From: Buxus sempervirens
Lineage: Eukaryota; Streptophyta; Magnoliopsida; Buxales; Buxaceae
Length of the DNA: 64,000 bases
NCBI GenBank assembly: GCA_947561395.2
Contig: OX387188.1
Span: 12,550,061-12,614,060 of the forward strand
Reading direction: 5' to 3'
The notes beneath the pieces are model-generated. The model was not told where the DNA came from and searched no databases. It saw only the letters and a list, made by a program, of their open reading frames with translations. The stretch's first letter is position 1. Each line of letters opens with the position of its first letter. Made by a program: the position numbers and the translations under genes. Positions 1 to 10,736 of the stretch are shown one piece after another.

Positions 1-451
1 ACCGAGGCCCACCAGGGGACACGTGGGCTCAACCAAGCCCACCAAGGAATCCACGGGCCTTCCAACGGGGCCCGCCCAATCCAACTCAGATCATCTTTAA
101 CTAAAAAGATAAAATCAAGTAAAGGGACCCACACCGCTTTGGCGATCCCGCCAGACTTAACCGAATTGAATGCTGGATTAGGAACGGGTGAGTGAGACCA
201 AAAGTTGACTCAAAACCAGGAAACCATGGGACCCGTCATTTGACAGGGGTGGACTGGGGTGTCTACGGACTTCCCCAGACCGCAACCGAGAACTTGCTTA
301 GAATCTCTAGCCGCAGACCAAGCCTTAATAGACAAAAATAGGCACCCAGGTATCTGCTTGCACCCCATCGGGCAGTGGCGACTCCAAACAATCCTAAGGC
401 ACGCATCATTTTGCATGCGCCTCGTCGTGCGATCGAAATCAAGTGTGCACA
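1..451 (+). mobile_element. 3' end of a Tat-type LTR
   Basis: This is the 3' (U5) end of a plus-oriented LTR whose start lies outside the window; it ends in GTGCACA at 451. It matches the end of the T2 3' LTR (about 62650-63070) and, in reverse complement, the left ends of LTRs A and B. It keeps the conserved U5 hairpin (354-375) followed directly by the PBS-like TGGCGACTCC (376-385). No PBS follows at 452, so it is more likely a solo LTR than a 5' LTR. The frames at 210-452 and 259-519 are accidental. Confidence 0.75.
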
Positions 452-855
452 TGTGGTTTGGTTTGATGTATGCTTTGGATATTGTTATCGTGATTTGGTT
501 TTTTCGTTATACCTCATGACTTTATTTTTATAAATAAATTGGGCTGTTTTATTTCATGCACCTTTCTACTTATTGAGATTTATATCCCACTCTGGTTTTC
601 ACTATTTTTCAAATACTTTTGGTGAGGTGATAAGCATTGGGGTATGATGTAAAGGATAGCCAATAGATGTGAACCATTTATGAGTTCAAAAAGTACTTGC
701 AAATTTTAAGATGATTGTAATTGAATTTTATTTTATGTTTCCGCATAATAACTCCGGTAAAGACATTAATAAAGATTTTAAATTATTCTGGATTTAGTTG
801 CTTTGGCCCACTTTCACTAGCACTTCAAGGTTGGATAATTGATCCAGAATCAAGG
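452..855. other. AT-rich stretch, perhaps an old LTR tail
   Basis: No coding region is visible. A short stretch near 560-600 (gag-att-tatatcccactc) loosely resembles the segment around 42710-42740 of the Tekay-like solo LTR, so this may be the tail of such an LTR. The boundary with the LINE to the right is not sharp; LINE-like coding is lost around 855. Confidence 0.3.
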
Positions 856-1950
856 CACTACATTCACAGTCTCCCACACCTCTTCATTTGTAACAGTTTT
901 GGTAAGAAGGTCATTTTCAAGTTTTGTAACTAGGGATGATATCGTTGAGGATGGAATAATCTCTTTCTTTGCTGTCAGCAATGAACACACTAGGGAAATA
1001 ATCTATGAAGGTAGATTCAATATCTTTGGTTTCAGTTATTTCCTCTTGGTATTCATTCTTACTGGAGACTATCCTATTAACATGCCTCCTATTGATGGTA
1101 AAAAGGCGGAAAAATCTTATATTTAGGTCTCCCTCTCTTAACCACTTTATATGAGACTTTTGGTGCCATAATTGTTCTTGAGCTCTCAGCACTAAAATGT
1201 AAGTCTTTTGGGTTTCAAACTCTTTATTACTCAATGTAGGGTCATCCCTACTCTCAAGATTTTTCTGAATATCTTTTAACTCCTGAAAGAGCTCAAGCAC
1301 CCATTGATTGATATCCCCCCCACCTTCTCTTTGTTCCACATATTTAGGCATCCCCTTAAGTGTTTGAATTTGCTTTGCAAGGATCCCCTACTACTATTTT
1401 AACTCTTTGATACAACTTGTTGACACTAGGGTTCATTCAACCAAAACTGCTCAAATCTAAACAATTTATGCTTTCTAACCTCATTACAATCAGTATTTAA
1501 GCACACTGGGTGTGGTTAGACCCAACAATAGGGTCTTGCCGCAGGATACCATTAGGAAACTGTGAAATTCATTCGGTGCTACATAAAGTTCTACCAATTT
1601 TCTTGCTAATCCTACCCATCCACCCCTCCCCTCTTGTGCCCCCCCCACCCACCCCCCCCCCCCTGCCAAAAAAATCTTCAATTATTTGAAGAGTATTTCA
1701 AGCCTTTAGAGGGTAATTAAAAAAGATTACATCCATTGATAAATTTATGAAAAAGAATAGCCTTTTTTTTACTTGAATGCTATTACCTCTCCCCTTCTCG
1801 TGATTTTACAAAACAACATTGTAGTCACCTATGGTTGCACACGGATGAAAGTTGTTTGTAGCAAAATGTTTCAGTAGCACTGACGCTCCTGAATTTCGAT
1901 GTGGGAGCTTGCATGTACAAAAGATAGTTAAAAAGAAGATTCTTGTCTAC
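856..1950 (-). pseudogene. LINE ORF2 fragment: endonuclease C-terminal part and linker to RT
   Basis: On the minus strand this reads as a degenerate L1-type ORF2. The GDYN motif typical of the apurinic-type endonuclease is at about 1818-1829. A 144-residue open stretch at 917-1351 has the linker pattern before RT, with HIKWLREGDLN followed by an RF..F.INRR segment. Stops and frameshifts interrupt it. The C-rich tract 1626-1661 falls inside this piece. The fragment is the continuation of 29756-30035, from which it is separated by the LTR A insertion. The RT catalytic domain is absent: similarity stops near 855, so the LINE has lost its 3' part. Confidence 0.7.
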
Positions 1951-3664
1951 TGTGCACACCCGAAAATCAGTCGCACAACGAGGCACACGTGAGAATGCGT
2001 GCCTCGGGACTATTTTGGAGTCGCCACTGCCTGAGAGGTGCAAGCAGACACAAAGGGTGCCTATACAAGTCTATTTTTACTGGTCTGTGGCTTTTTTAGA
2101 GATTCGAGATAAGTTCTCGGTTACGTCCAGGGAAGTCCGAAGACACCCTGGCCTGCCCCGTCGATCTTACGGGTCCCTCAGGTCTCCCTAGTTCAAGTCA
2201 ACTTAGTCTCACCCAATTCCTAGCCAGCATGTAACTTATTTGGTCTAGTGGGGACCATTGAAGGTGTAGGTCCCTTTTATTTTATTTTTGTCTTTTTTAG
2301 CCTTTTAGTGAAGTGAGTCGGGAACGGGCCCCGTTGGAAGGCCCGTGGGTTGCCAGGTTGGGCTTGCGCCCAAGGCCCAATAAGGTTATTGGGTAACCCT
2401 TTTTGGTTTTAGCTTATTTTTAATTTAAAGATTTCAATTAAAATGTGCAAGTTAAATTGGTTAAGGCTTTTAGAGGCCTAATGGGCTTGGTCTTGGCCCA
2501 AGGGCAGTTAAGCAGATGGCCTAGGGTCCATTTGTTGAAAACGGGCCTTGGTTGGGCCAGACTAAAGGTGGGCCCCGTTGGAGGGCCCACAAAGCCTTTG
2601 TGGGCCCAGTTGGGTCCACAGTCTCAAAACGAGCTTGGAATGATCCAAGGATCCTGTGTGCACCCGATTTCGGTCGCACGACGAGGCGCACGCAAAACGA
2701 TGCGTGCCTCGGGATTTGTTTGGAGTCGCCACTGCCTGATGGGGTGCAGGCAGACACCTGGGTGCCTAAGTTCTTTTATTAAGGCTTTTGGTCTGCGGCT
2801 TTGAGATTCTAAGTAGGGGCTCGGTTGCGGTCTGGGGAAGTCCGTAGACACCCCAGTCCACCCCGTCAAGTGAGGGGTCCCATAGGATTCCCTGGTTTGA
2901 GTCAATTCAGTCGGTCTCTTGCTCACCCGATTCCTAATCCAGCATTCAATTTAGTTAAGTCTGGCGGGACCGCCAAAGTGGTGTGGGTCCCTTTACTTGA
3001 TTTTATCTTCTTTAGCTTAAAGTGGTGTGAGTCTGATTGGGCGGGCCCCGTTGGAAGGCCTGCGGATTCCTTGGTGGGCTTGGTTGAGCCCACATGTCCC
3101 TTGGTGGGCCTCAGTCTGGCCTGAGAGGCCCTTTGGGCTTTGGTTCAAGTGATTTGATTTCATTTAAGTTTTAAGTTGGGTTATTTAAATGGATTTCATG
3201 CCAAAAGTGGGCCGGGATTGCTTTGTGGGCCCTTGAGTGGGCCCCACAGTTGGTTTCCAAATGGTTTAGTTTATCTTTGATTATCTATGCCAAAATGGCC
3301 AAGTATTGGGCTTGGGGCCCTTTACCTGGGCTTGGGCCTGAAAGCCCAAGGCTTCTGGAGTTAGGGTTTTCAAACCCTACTCTTGTTTGGTTTAATGGGC
3401 TTAGTGGGCCCGACAGGCCCTGCCCGTGGTCTCGGCCAAACCACAATCTACTTCAAGCATGCATGGCCCAATTAGGGCTTGGGTGGGCCTCAAGTGGTCT
3501 GGCCCACTCAAATCTTTTATTTATCTTATTTAAGCACAAATAAATTGGTTGGGCTTGGTGGGCCCCGTTGAAAGGCCCACCGGGAATCAATTTGGACTGG
3601 TTCGCCCAAATTTGATCTAACAATCCAAAATATTGCACAAGATCAGTAAAATGGCAAAAAATGA

Positions 3665-3785
3665 AGTCTGGCAGTGTAGCCGGCCTGACATGCCGGTTAC
3701 ATATGGAACTCAGTGTATCCGGCATATCTAGCCGGCTACACAGAGGCTTATGTTGATCCGGCCTGAGTTGCCGGATCAACACACA
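3665..3785. repeat. R/U5 palindrome cluster of LTR B
   Basis: Three short imperfect palindromes lie next to each other, for example GATCCGGC...GCCGGATC around 3757-3776 and TATCCGGC near 3718. They share the TATCCGGC/GCCGGATA core with the U3 cluster of the same LTR at 4735-4850. Confidence 0.7.
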
Positions 3786-4718
3786 GAAGCCCTTTTTTCG
3801 GATTCTGGCACTGGGGTTGGGTTTTTGGGCTTCTTTGGGTGTTCCAGGGACTGTGTGGGCTCCTGTGTGAGCCCACATTAGTTCAGGTGATGAGGAATCA
3901 CCTCCTCTCTCGGTCTCCTTTGGGGTGTCTATAGCGAGGAATCATGGGGAAGGGGAGCATGCTTGTTGAAACTATCAAAACAGCAAGCTAAACCAAGGGG
4001 GAAGGGATCATGGTCATTAAAGCATGCACAAACATATCATATTGTCTAAGCATGCTTCATGGCAGTAAACAGAGATCATAAGCATACTAGATAACTGATA
4101 AAAAGGACAACAAAGACAGGATGAGAAGGGGGGTTACTTAGGGATACAAAGGATGAAATATGAGGAACATGCATCCTCTTAAAAACAGCTCCAGTAAGCC
4201 CAAACAGTAGCTTGAGATGGCCAAAACTATAAGGGGCCATCTCTCATTCTCCCATAGAACCAAACGTGGAGTCTCTCTTACCCTTAGAGATCTCCACCTT
4301 ACCAAAATAGAGAAGAAAACATGTACAAATAGACACTGAGACCGGATTTATGCTAGGGAAGAAAGCAAACGTAGTAAACTCTTTAGAAAATCCTCATTTT
4401 AATATATGTACAATGAAATGTGAGGAGGGACCTTACCTAGGGGTTCTTGAACCCTTGAGTAGTGTAGAGGACTCCCTTGAAGCCGGAGTAGTTGCTGGAA
4501 CAGCACCTCCACCCACCAACCGTAGCTTCTTCTCCTTCTTCAAGCTCTTGAGTGAGGATCAGAAGGGGGTGGGGGAAGGGTAAAATGGTCTTTAGTGAAG
4601 TGATTAGCTTTGGGGAGCAATGAGGGGCCAAGGGAGGAGGTCTCGAACCAGTGGAGGTGGAGAAGAAGGGGTGGAAACCAGAAAAAATCAGCCAACCCCG
4701 GAAATGGGGCTGCTATTG

Positions 4719-4730
4719 CCTTTTTATAGA
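4719..4730 (-). promoter_or_regulatory. TATA box of LTR B
   Basis: TCTATAAAAA on the minus strand, directly downstream of the U3 palindromes and in the same relative position as the TATA boxes of the other Tat LTRs. Confidence 0.65.
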
Positions 4731-4734
4731 AAAC

Positions 4735-4985
4735 TTAATGTATCCGGCATTTAATGCCGGATACACTAAGGCCTCCCTTTATCCGGACTTCAAGTCCGGA
4801 TACACTAAGGCTCCTTTGTATCCGGACTTGAAGTCCGGATACAAAACATAATCATTTGAAAATTAAATGCCGCCGCGAATTTGTCGGGCGATTGGCGCAG
4901 ATCTCGCGCGAAAATCTTCTTGTATCCAGCCTTCAAGTCCGGATATACACAAGGGTATGTGTATCTGGTATATTTGACTGGATAC
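4735..4985. repeat. U3 palindrome cluster of LTR B
   Basis: There are three near-perfect palindromes in a row (4739-4765, about 4780-4803, about 4818-4844), then degenerate copies at 4921-4985. The first has arms TATCCGGCAT and ATGCCGGATA around a 3-base centre. They lie immediately upstream of the TATA box in element orientation. Confidence 0.8.
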
Positions 4986-5654
4986 AAATCAAAAAATTAC
5001 GGATTTGCCCTTCGACTTGACCGATTCGACCGATTTGACACTTTTGGATATCTACGGATTGCCCCCTGCGAATTTTGGTTTAGTCCCTGAGATATTTGAT
5101 GATTTTTGGATATTTGAGATTTAGTCCCTGAGATATTTTGCTGCATTGGCTGCCATGTGGGCAGTTCCTGCGCCACGTGTGCAGTTTCTGGTTTTGCTGC
5201 TCGGAAACTTCGACAGCTCATATCTCCTTCATCTGAACTCCGATTTGAGCAAACTCAATTGCGTTGAACTCGTATCGGAGCCCTCTATTTAATGACATAG
5301 GGCTAAGCACTTGGCACGGGGTTCAAGGAAAAGTCAATTTTTGGCCTTCCCTCAAGTTTGACCGCCCACAGAACCTTCATCCGGACTTCGATTCCAGCAA
5401 ACTTAGTTGCGTTGGACTCGTGTCAGGATTCACTATCCAATGGTATAGGGCAAGGTAGTCAAATTTCACTTGATCAAAAAGTCAACTTCTTGTCCCCTTG
5501 GGGTTTGACTTTCTGCCAGGGTTTTTATTTTCAGCACTTCCAAGGGTGCAAAAATAAGGTGCTTACAGATCCCGGTGGGTCGGGTCAAGTTAATTCGGGT
5601 TGGATTGGGTCCAACCGGGTTTGAAAAATCAAATTTTTTTTTATTAATTCCGAA

Positions 5655-5765
5655 CTTGACCGCATTTTAATTGCAGTTTGGGTTGAACCGCATATCAAAT
5701 GTGGTTCAGGCCTGACCGCATATGAAATGCGGTCAAGCCTAAACCGCACTGAAAGTGTGGTTCCG
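5655..5765. repeat. R/U5 palindrome cluster of LTR A
   Basis: Three palindromes with an ACCGCAT/ATGCGGT core. The best is TGACCGCAT (5713-5721) with ATGCGGTCA (5727-5735), a perfect 9-base-pair stem. The core differs from LTR B but matches the U3 cluster of LTR A at 6595-6775. Confidence 0.75.
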
Positions 5766-6566
5766 GCCCATTTTTCAAATTTCACCGGAACGCCGGCCGA
5801 AACTGGTTTGTCGATTTCTCCTCGCCGTTTGCCGACTTCTGTTGAGGTTCTCCACTTATTTACAGTGGTCAAAACATCTCTTTTTGGCTTCAAAGTGGCT
5901 TCTCCCCATGATGCTTTTTCTCATTTTTTTTCACCGAGAAAGGAGAGAGGGGGAAAAGAAATTGTAGGGGTACATGGGATGTTATTTAGAGGACAAGACC
6001 CCTCTTTAAAATGCAACGATCAAATCAATACAAGGTTAGTACGAGGAAAGCATCAAAGTGAATTTCCTTATTTGACACAAAGCCCCTCTCCTCCCACTGT
6101 TTCGTACTGGGAAATCCCCCCTCCAGGGGAATCTCGTTTGTATGCACCAAAGAAGCCAATCAAGTTAGAAAACAAAATATAAAAGAAGAGTTAAAGAAAA
6201 CTTTAAAACATAAATTATTGAAATAGTTTGATTTTTACATATGTTGAACACAATGTCATGGGGAGGCTTACCACACTATTACCTTCCTGTTTGGATGAGT
6301 TGTGGTTCTCCGAGAAATGTGGACAGCGCTTCCACACCCCTTTTGAATCTTAAAAAATGGCTTTGAAAAGGACCTCGCCTTTTGTCTTCAGGTGATAAGA
6401 AGGTGTGGAAAATGGTAAAGGAAGCCGATTTGAAGGGTAAAATTGTCAATAGGGCATGGAATGGAGGTGGAGGGCAATGGAGAGGCTCATTGGAAGTGGG
6501 ACAGAGTGGGGACGGAGTGGAGAAGAGAGGGGGGGACCAGCCTTCATGGAATGGGGGGCTGGGCCC

Positions 6567-6577
6567 CCTTTTATAGG
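6567..6577 (-). promoter_or_regulatory. TATA box of LTR A
   Basis: CCTATAAAAGG on the minus strand, next to the U3 palindromes at 6595-6775. Confidence 0.6.
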
Positions 6578-6594
6578 CATTTTTTCCGTGTCTG

Positions 6595-6775
6595 AATTTG
6601 AAATGCGGACGTGCCATGTCTGCATTTCAAATGCGGAGAGCCGCCCATGTGCTCAAATCTTTGCGTGAATCGGCCAGCTGTCGCCAAACGAGACACGCAT
6701 CCTGCTTCTAGAAGGTTTGTACGCATTTGAAATTCGGTCGTGCCTTGTCTGCATTTAAAATGCGGTCGAGCATAT
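6595..6775. repeat. U3 palindrome cluster of LTR A
   Basis: Two inverted-repeat units, TTTGAAATGC with GCATTTCAAA (about 6596-6639) and a related pair at 6724-6770. Both contain AAATGCGG, the core also seen in the downstream cluster of the same LTR. Confidence 0.7.
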
Positions 6776-7171
6776 TTTAAAGTTGCTAGATTTGAAACTT
6801 TTTGTTAAATTTGATTTTTCGCAAGATATTCATCAGATTTTTTTTGATTATTTTATTATTATTATTAAAAAAATCTTAGATTCTTTTTCAAATATTTTTA
6901 AAATATTAAGATATTTTCAATAAACATTTATTTTATTGATTTATTCTGCTTTTTGATGCCTTTTTGCCACACGCGCAGTTTTCTTGGAATTTCAACTGCT
7001 CATAACTTTTCTGTCTGAACTTCGATTTGAGCAAACTTAATGTCATTGGAATTGGCTTGGAATTATCTATCCAATGGGAAGAAGTATTGTGGTCAGTTTG
7101 CACCAGATTAAAAAGTCAATTTTTGGCCCCCTCAGGTGTGCGCGCGTCGGAAACGCGGCACGGGGAAGTTC

Positions 7172-7203
7172 GGAGTCGCCACCGCCTGATGGGGTGCAGG
7201 CGG
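7172..7203 (-). promoter_or_regulatory. U5 hairpin abutting a PBS-like motif
   Basis: On the element strand the arms CCGCCTG and CAGGCGG enclose the loop CACCCCAT, followed directly by TGGCGACTCC. The same nine bases TGGCGACTC begin the true PBS. Equivalent sites are at 354-385, 2017-2047, 2722-2753, 25968-25999, 34406-34437, 39565-39596, 55215-55246 and 63002-63033. Confidence 0.7.
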
Positions 7204-8145
7204 ACACTTGGGTGCCTAATCTTGTCTATTGGGCTGGTTTGCGGCTTGAGATTCTAAGTAAGGTCTCGGTTGCGGTCTGGGGAAGTCCGTAGACACCTCA
7301 GTCTGCCCCGTCGGATGACGGGTCCCGTGCGTTCCCTGGTTTGAGTCAACTTACTTTGGTTTCTCACCCGATTCCTAATCCGATAGGCAATTTGGTTAAG
7401 TCTTGGCGGGACCACCTGAATGGTGTGGGTCCCTTTTATTGATTTTATCTTGCTTATTTAAATGTACTGAGTCTGATGGGGCGGGCCCTATTAGAAGGCC
7501 CACGGTGTCCTTGGTGGGCTTGGTTAAGCCCATAGGCCTCTGGTGGGCCTCTGTCTAAGCTTAGGAGGCCCTTTGGGCTTTGGTGTAATGAATTGATTTT
7601 ACTTAATTTATTCAAGTTGGAGACTTAGTGATTTCCATGCAAGGGGTTGGTCTGCATTGGTTGGCGGGCCCCAGGGTGGGCCCCCATGATGGTTGCCAAG
7701 AGTGTTTTGGGATTTATTTTATTTAGCTTTGACAAAATGGGCTGGTCACTGGGCTTGGGGCCCGTGATCCAGATTTGGGCTTGAAAGCCCGATTCCTTGA
7801 AGTTTGGGGTTTTGAACCCTCACTTGGTGGGTTGGCGGGCTTTGGCGTGCCCGATAGGCCCTTGCCCTTGGTCTCGGCCAAACCATGCAATTTCAATCAT
7901 CATTCCATACATCAAGGTTCGGGTGGGCCGCATTGGGTTTGGCCCGCCCGATTCGATTAGTTAATCTTACTTAACTTGCTTACTTGCAGGCTTTAGTGTT
8001 CGTCGGGCTTGGGGGGCCCCGTTGGAAGGCCCACAGATGTACCAAATTGAACCGGTGGTCCAGGTCCCAAGTTGGATCACTTGGTTTGGTTAGAATTATC
8101 ACAAAATTTGGCCAAGATCAGAGAACACAACAAAAGGGCATTTCT

Positions 8146-8216
8146 GCTATGTATCCGGCCTTAGTTGCCGAATACACACAGGCCATAGGTGATCCGGCCT
8201 GAGTTGCCGAATCACC
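8146..8216. repeat. R/U5 palindrome cluster of T1 3' LTR
   Basis: Two imperfect palindromes: TATCCGGC...GCCGAATA, and TGATCCGGC...GCCGAATCA. In the other T1 LTR (26975-27045) the arms are perfect (GCCGGATA, GCCGGATCA), so the copy here has decayed. Confidence 0.7.
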
Positions 8217-9734
8217 TTAAAATGGCCTTTTTTTGGGGTTTGGCCATTGGGGTGGCTTCCATGGGTTCCTAGGAGGCTTTCTAAGGTTTGGTGGGCCCCT
8301 GGGAGGGCCCACACTGGTTCAGGTTTGAGGGAGAAGCCTCACCTGGCCTCCTTTGGGACTTTTCCAGCAAAGGCAATGGCATTGGAAGGCACGGGGCTTG
8401 CTGCCCATCATTTCTTCTCAACAAGATGCAGTAGGAGCATGGGGGTCTAGGCACCCCATGTTTGCCCTTCCACGTCACCAATCAATGCATAATTCAAGAT
8501 TAATGACAAATTACTTCAAAACATTCAAGATCATCACAAAGTAATGCATGTTATGAAGTATGAAATACCAATCAATAAAAAAGAGCTAAATCACAAAAAA
8601 AAAACAGTAGTTCACAGGGGGGAAGGGAGTATGCACATGTAGGTTAATGGGCTAGGCTTGGGGGAGAGCCTAGGCCCTTGGTTAGGCTTGCTGGAGATTC
8701 AGGAACAGCAACAAGCAATAGGGATTTGTTGCTGTCCCCACAACAGCATGCATGGGTCTTGGGAGGGCTCGAACAGCAGACCTAAAGGGGCAAAGGGGAT
8801 ATGGATTATGCCTTCATATGCATCTCCAAGTATAACACATGGTGGAGGGGTTAGGGGATCAGGGTATTCATATGAACACAGCAAGTTGCATGGAAAGGAG
8901 AACATACTTTCATATCTGGGAACAAAAAATCAGCATAAGTAGATGAAGAAAACATGGCTATGGGTTAACGGGCTAGGCTTGGTAAGTAAAACAAAATAAA
9001 AGGGAGCTAGGAATCATGCTCATGGGGGGGGGGGGGGGGGGGGGTGCATGGGGTTAGCAAACTTGCTGGGAATAGTAGTAGCATAAGGGCTTGCTGCTGT
9101 TCCCAGCAGCAGCTCATATGGGCTTGCATGAAGGGGGTTGTGGGGGCGAAGGAAACACATGCTTGGCATCTCTTAGCAACAGCAAAACAAGAGAAGAAAA
9201 GCACCAAAAAAACACTAATTGAATGTAAGGATATGGGGCCTAACTTAAATCTAACTTATCCACAAATGGGCAACCAAACACACACCTAAAAGCAAAAAGA
9301 CATGTGAAGGGCATGCATGTGGCAACCATAGAAAAAAAGAAACAACAAACAAGAGGAGGGTACGGCCATCAAAGAAAAAAAAACAGAAAAATTGAGAAGA
9401 GAGAAAAAAACGAATCAAGAAGGGAAAGGGGGCTTATATTGGGATACATTAGATGGTACACCGAGAAGGAACATGCTCCTTCTAAACGATGCTTGAGATG
9501 ACCCATGGACGGCTACCACCAAAGGACTCTAAAAAATATGTAAAGAGGACTCCCATGCTCCCTAAAAAAAGGCCTACGTAGACTTCTTGCTGGTGGTAGC
9601 TTTTATGCCATGAGGAAGATGATGAATGCATGGTTAAACCACCATGAAAGTGAGCTCATGCAAGGAAAGGAGGCAGCCAGAAAAGCAATAAAAAATCTAA
9701 TTTTAATATATGTTAAACTAAATGTGCCCAGGAG

Positions 9735-9743
9735 CCTCACCTG
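9735..9743 (-). other. Splice-donor-like site in T1 3' LTR
   Basis: CAG|GTGAGG on the minus strand, about 280 bases downstream of the TATA box. A consensus-like donor is found at the corresponding place in the other complete Tat LTRs: 4431-4439, 6267-6275, 28553-28561, 44063-44071, 49950-49958, 57735-57743 and 60032-60040. Confidence 0.5.
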
Positions 9744-10020
9744 GTTGTTCTTAAGCTTGGGAGTAGGGTGGAGACACCTTCTTGAAGTTGGACCGCAGCT
9801 GTAGAGTCCCTCCTCTTGCACCAGCAGCACTTGCTCTCCTTGTTGTTGGAGTGTAAGTGAAGAACAAGAAGGAAGAAGAAGGGTGGAAGTACTTGAGTTG
9901 GTGTGGGGAGGTGATGGAGGGCAAAGGGGGTTGTTAGAGACAGGATTAGGGTGGGAAGAAGTGGCGAAGAAAGCTGAAAACCAACAAAAGAAGCCAACCC
10001 CCGGCCAGAGGTGGCTGCTG

Positions 10021-10032
10021 TGCTTTTATAGA
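10021..10032 (-). promoter_or_regulatory. TATA box of T1 3' LTR
   Basis: TCTATAAAAGCA on the minus strand, next to the U3 palindromes at 10041-10145. Confidence 0.7.
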
Positions 10033-10040
10033 CAAACTTA

Positions 10041-10290
10041 ATGTATCCGGCATTAAATGTCGGATACACTACATGTCTTTTGTATCTGGCATTTAATGTC
10101 GGATACACTGAACCTCCTTTGTATCCGGCATAAAATGTCGGATACAAACAAAATTATTTCAAAAATTTAATGCCGCCGCGAATTTGTCGGGGAATCGGCG
10201 CGAATCTCGCTGAGCAAATATTTGTATCCGACATTTGATGTCGGTTATACACAAACCCATTTGTATCCGATATATTTGACCAGATACAAA
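10041..10290. repeat. U3 palindrome cluster of T1 3' LTR
   Basis: Three palindromes of the type GTATCCGGCATT..ATGTCGGATAC in tandem to 10145, with two more degenerate copies at 10223-10290. They lie upstream of the TATA box in element orientation. Frames such as 9737-10147 translate these repeats and are not genes. Confidence 0.8.
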
Positions 10291-10720
10291 TCAAAAAATT
10301 ACAGATTTGCCCCTCGACTTGACCGATTCGACCAATTTGACACTTTTGGATATCTACGGATTGCCCCCTGCAAAATTTTGCTTTAAACCCTGGGATATTT
10401 TGCATGTTTGGATATTTACAGATTGCCCCTCGAGATATTTGCTTGCGGCACTCGCCACGTGTGCAGCTTTTCGCCATGTGTGCAGTTTCCGGTTTTTCTA
10501 CTCGGAAACTTCGACGGCTCATATCTCCTTCATCCGGACTCCGATTTGAGCAAACTCAGTTGCATTGGACTCGTATCGGAGCCCTCTATCCAATGAGATA
10601 AAGCAAGGTGGCCAATTATCACTTGATCGAAAGGTCAAATTTTGACCCCTCAGGGTTTGACTTTTTAGCCGGGTTTTGCATTTCCGGCTCTTTTGGGAGC
10701 GCAAAAATGAGGTGCTTACA

Positions 10721-10736
10721 GCTGCCCCTCTTTGCC
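10721..10736 (-). other. T1 polypurine tract
   Basis: GGCAAAGAGGGGCAGC on the minus strand directly precedes the LTR start TGTAAGCACC. T2 has the same tract at 55158-55173. This is the expected plus-strand primer site for reverse transcription. Confidence 0.85.

Larger units (their letters stand above)
2655..5567 (-). mobile_element. Tat-type solo LTR B
   Basis: A 2.9-kb LTR begins TGTGTGCACC and ends GGTGCTTACA, with GATCC at 2650-2654 and 5568-5572. It lies within LTR A. In minus orientation it has U3 repeats (about 5210-5460), a G-box (CACGTG, 5174-5179), palindromes (4735-4850), a TATA box (4719-4730), a splice-donor-like site (4431-4439), downstream palindromes (3665-3785) and the U5 hairpin with PBS-like motif (2722-2753). 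There is no coding content. Confidence 0.9.
7137..10720 (-). repeat. T1 3' LTR
   Basis: This 3584-base LTR starts TGTGCGCGCG and ends GGTGCTTACA on the plus strand. It differs from the 5' LTR by scattered substitutions, one fewer copy of the roughly 150-base U3 repeat, lack of a 29-base segment present near 26871-26899, and a G21 run (9024-9044) where the other LTR has G7. It includes the TATA box (10021-10032), a splice-donor-like site (9735-9743), G-box-like motifs (about 10455-10482) and the U5 hairpin (7182-7203). No genes lie inside it; the frames at 9603-10147 are readings of the palindromes and of the transcribed leader. Confidence 0.93.

Noticed and set aside
1..451. 5' LTR of T2
   Set aside because: It has the right orientation but no PBS follows, and the sequence after 451 is not Tat internal sequence.
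5727..6182. 151-residue frame
   Set aside because: It lies inside LTR A across palindromes; no domain and not kept in related LTRs.
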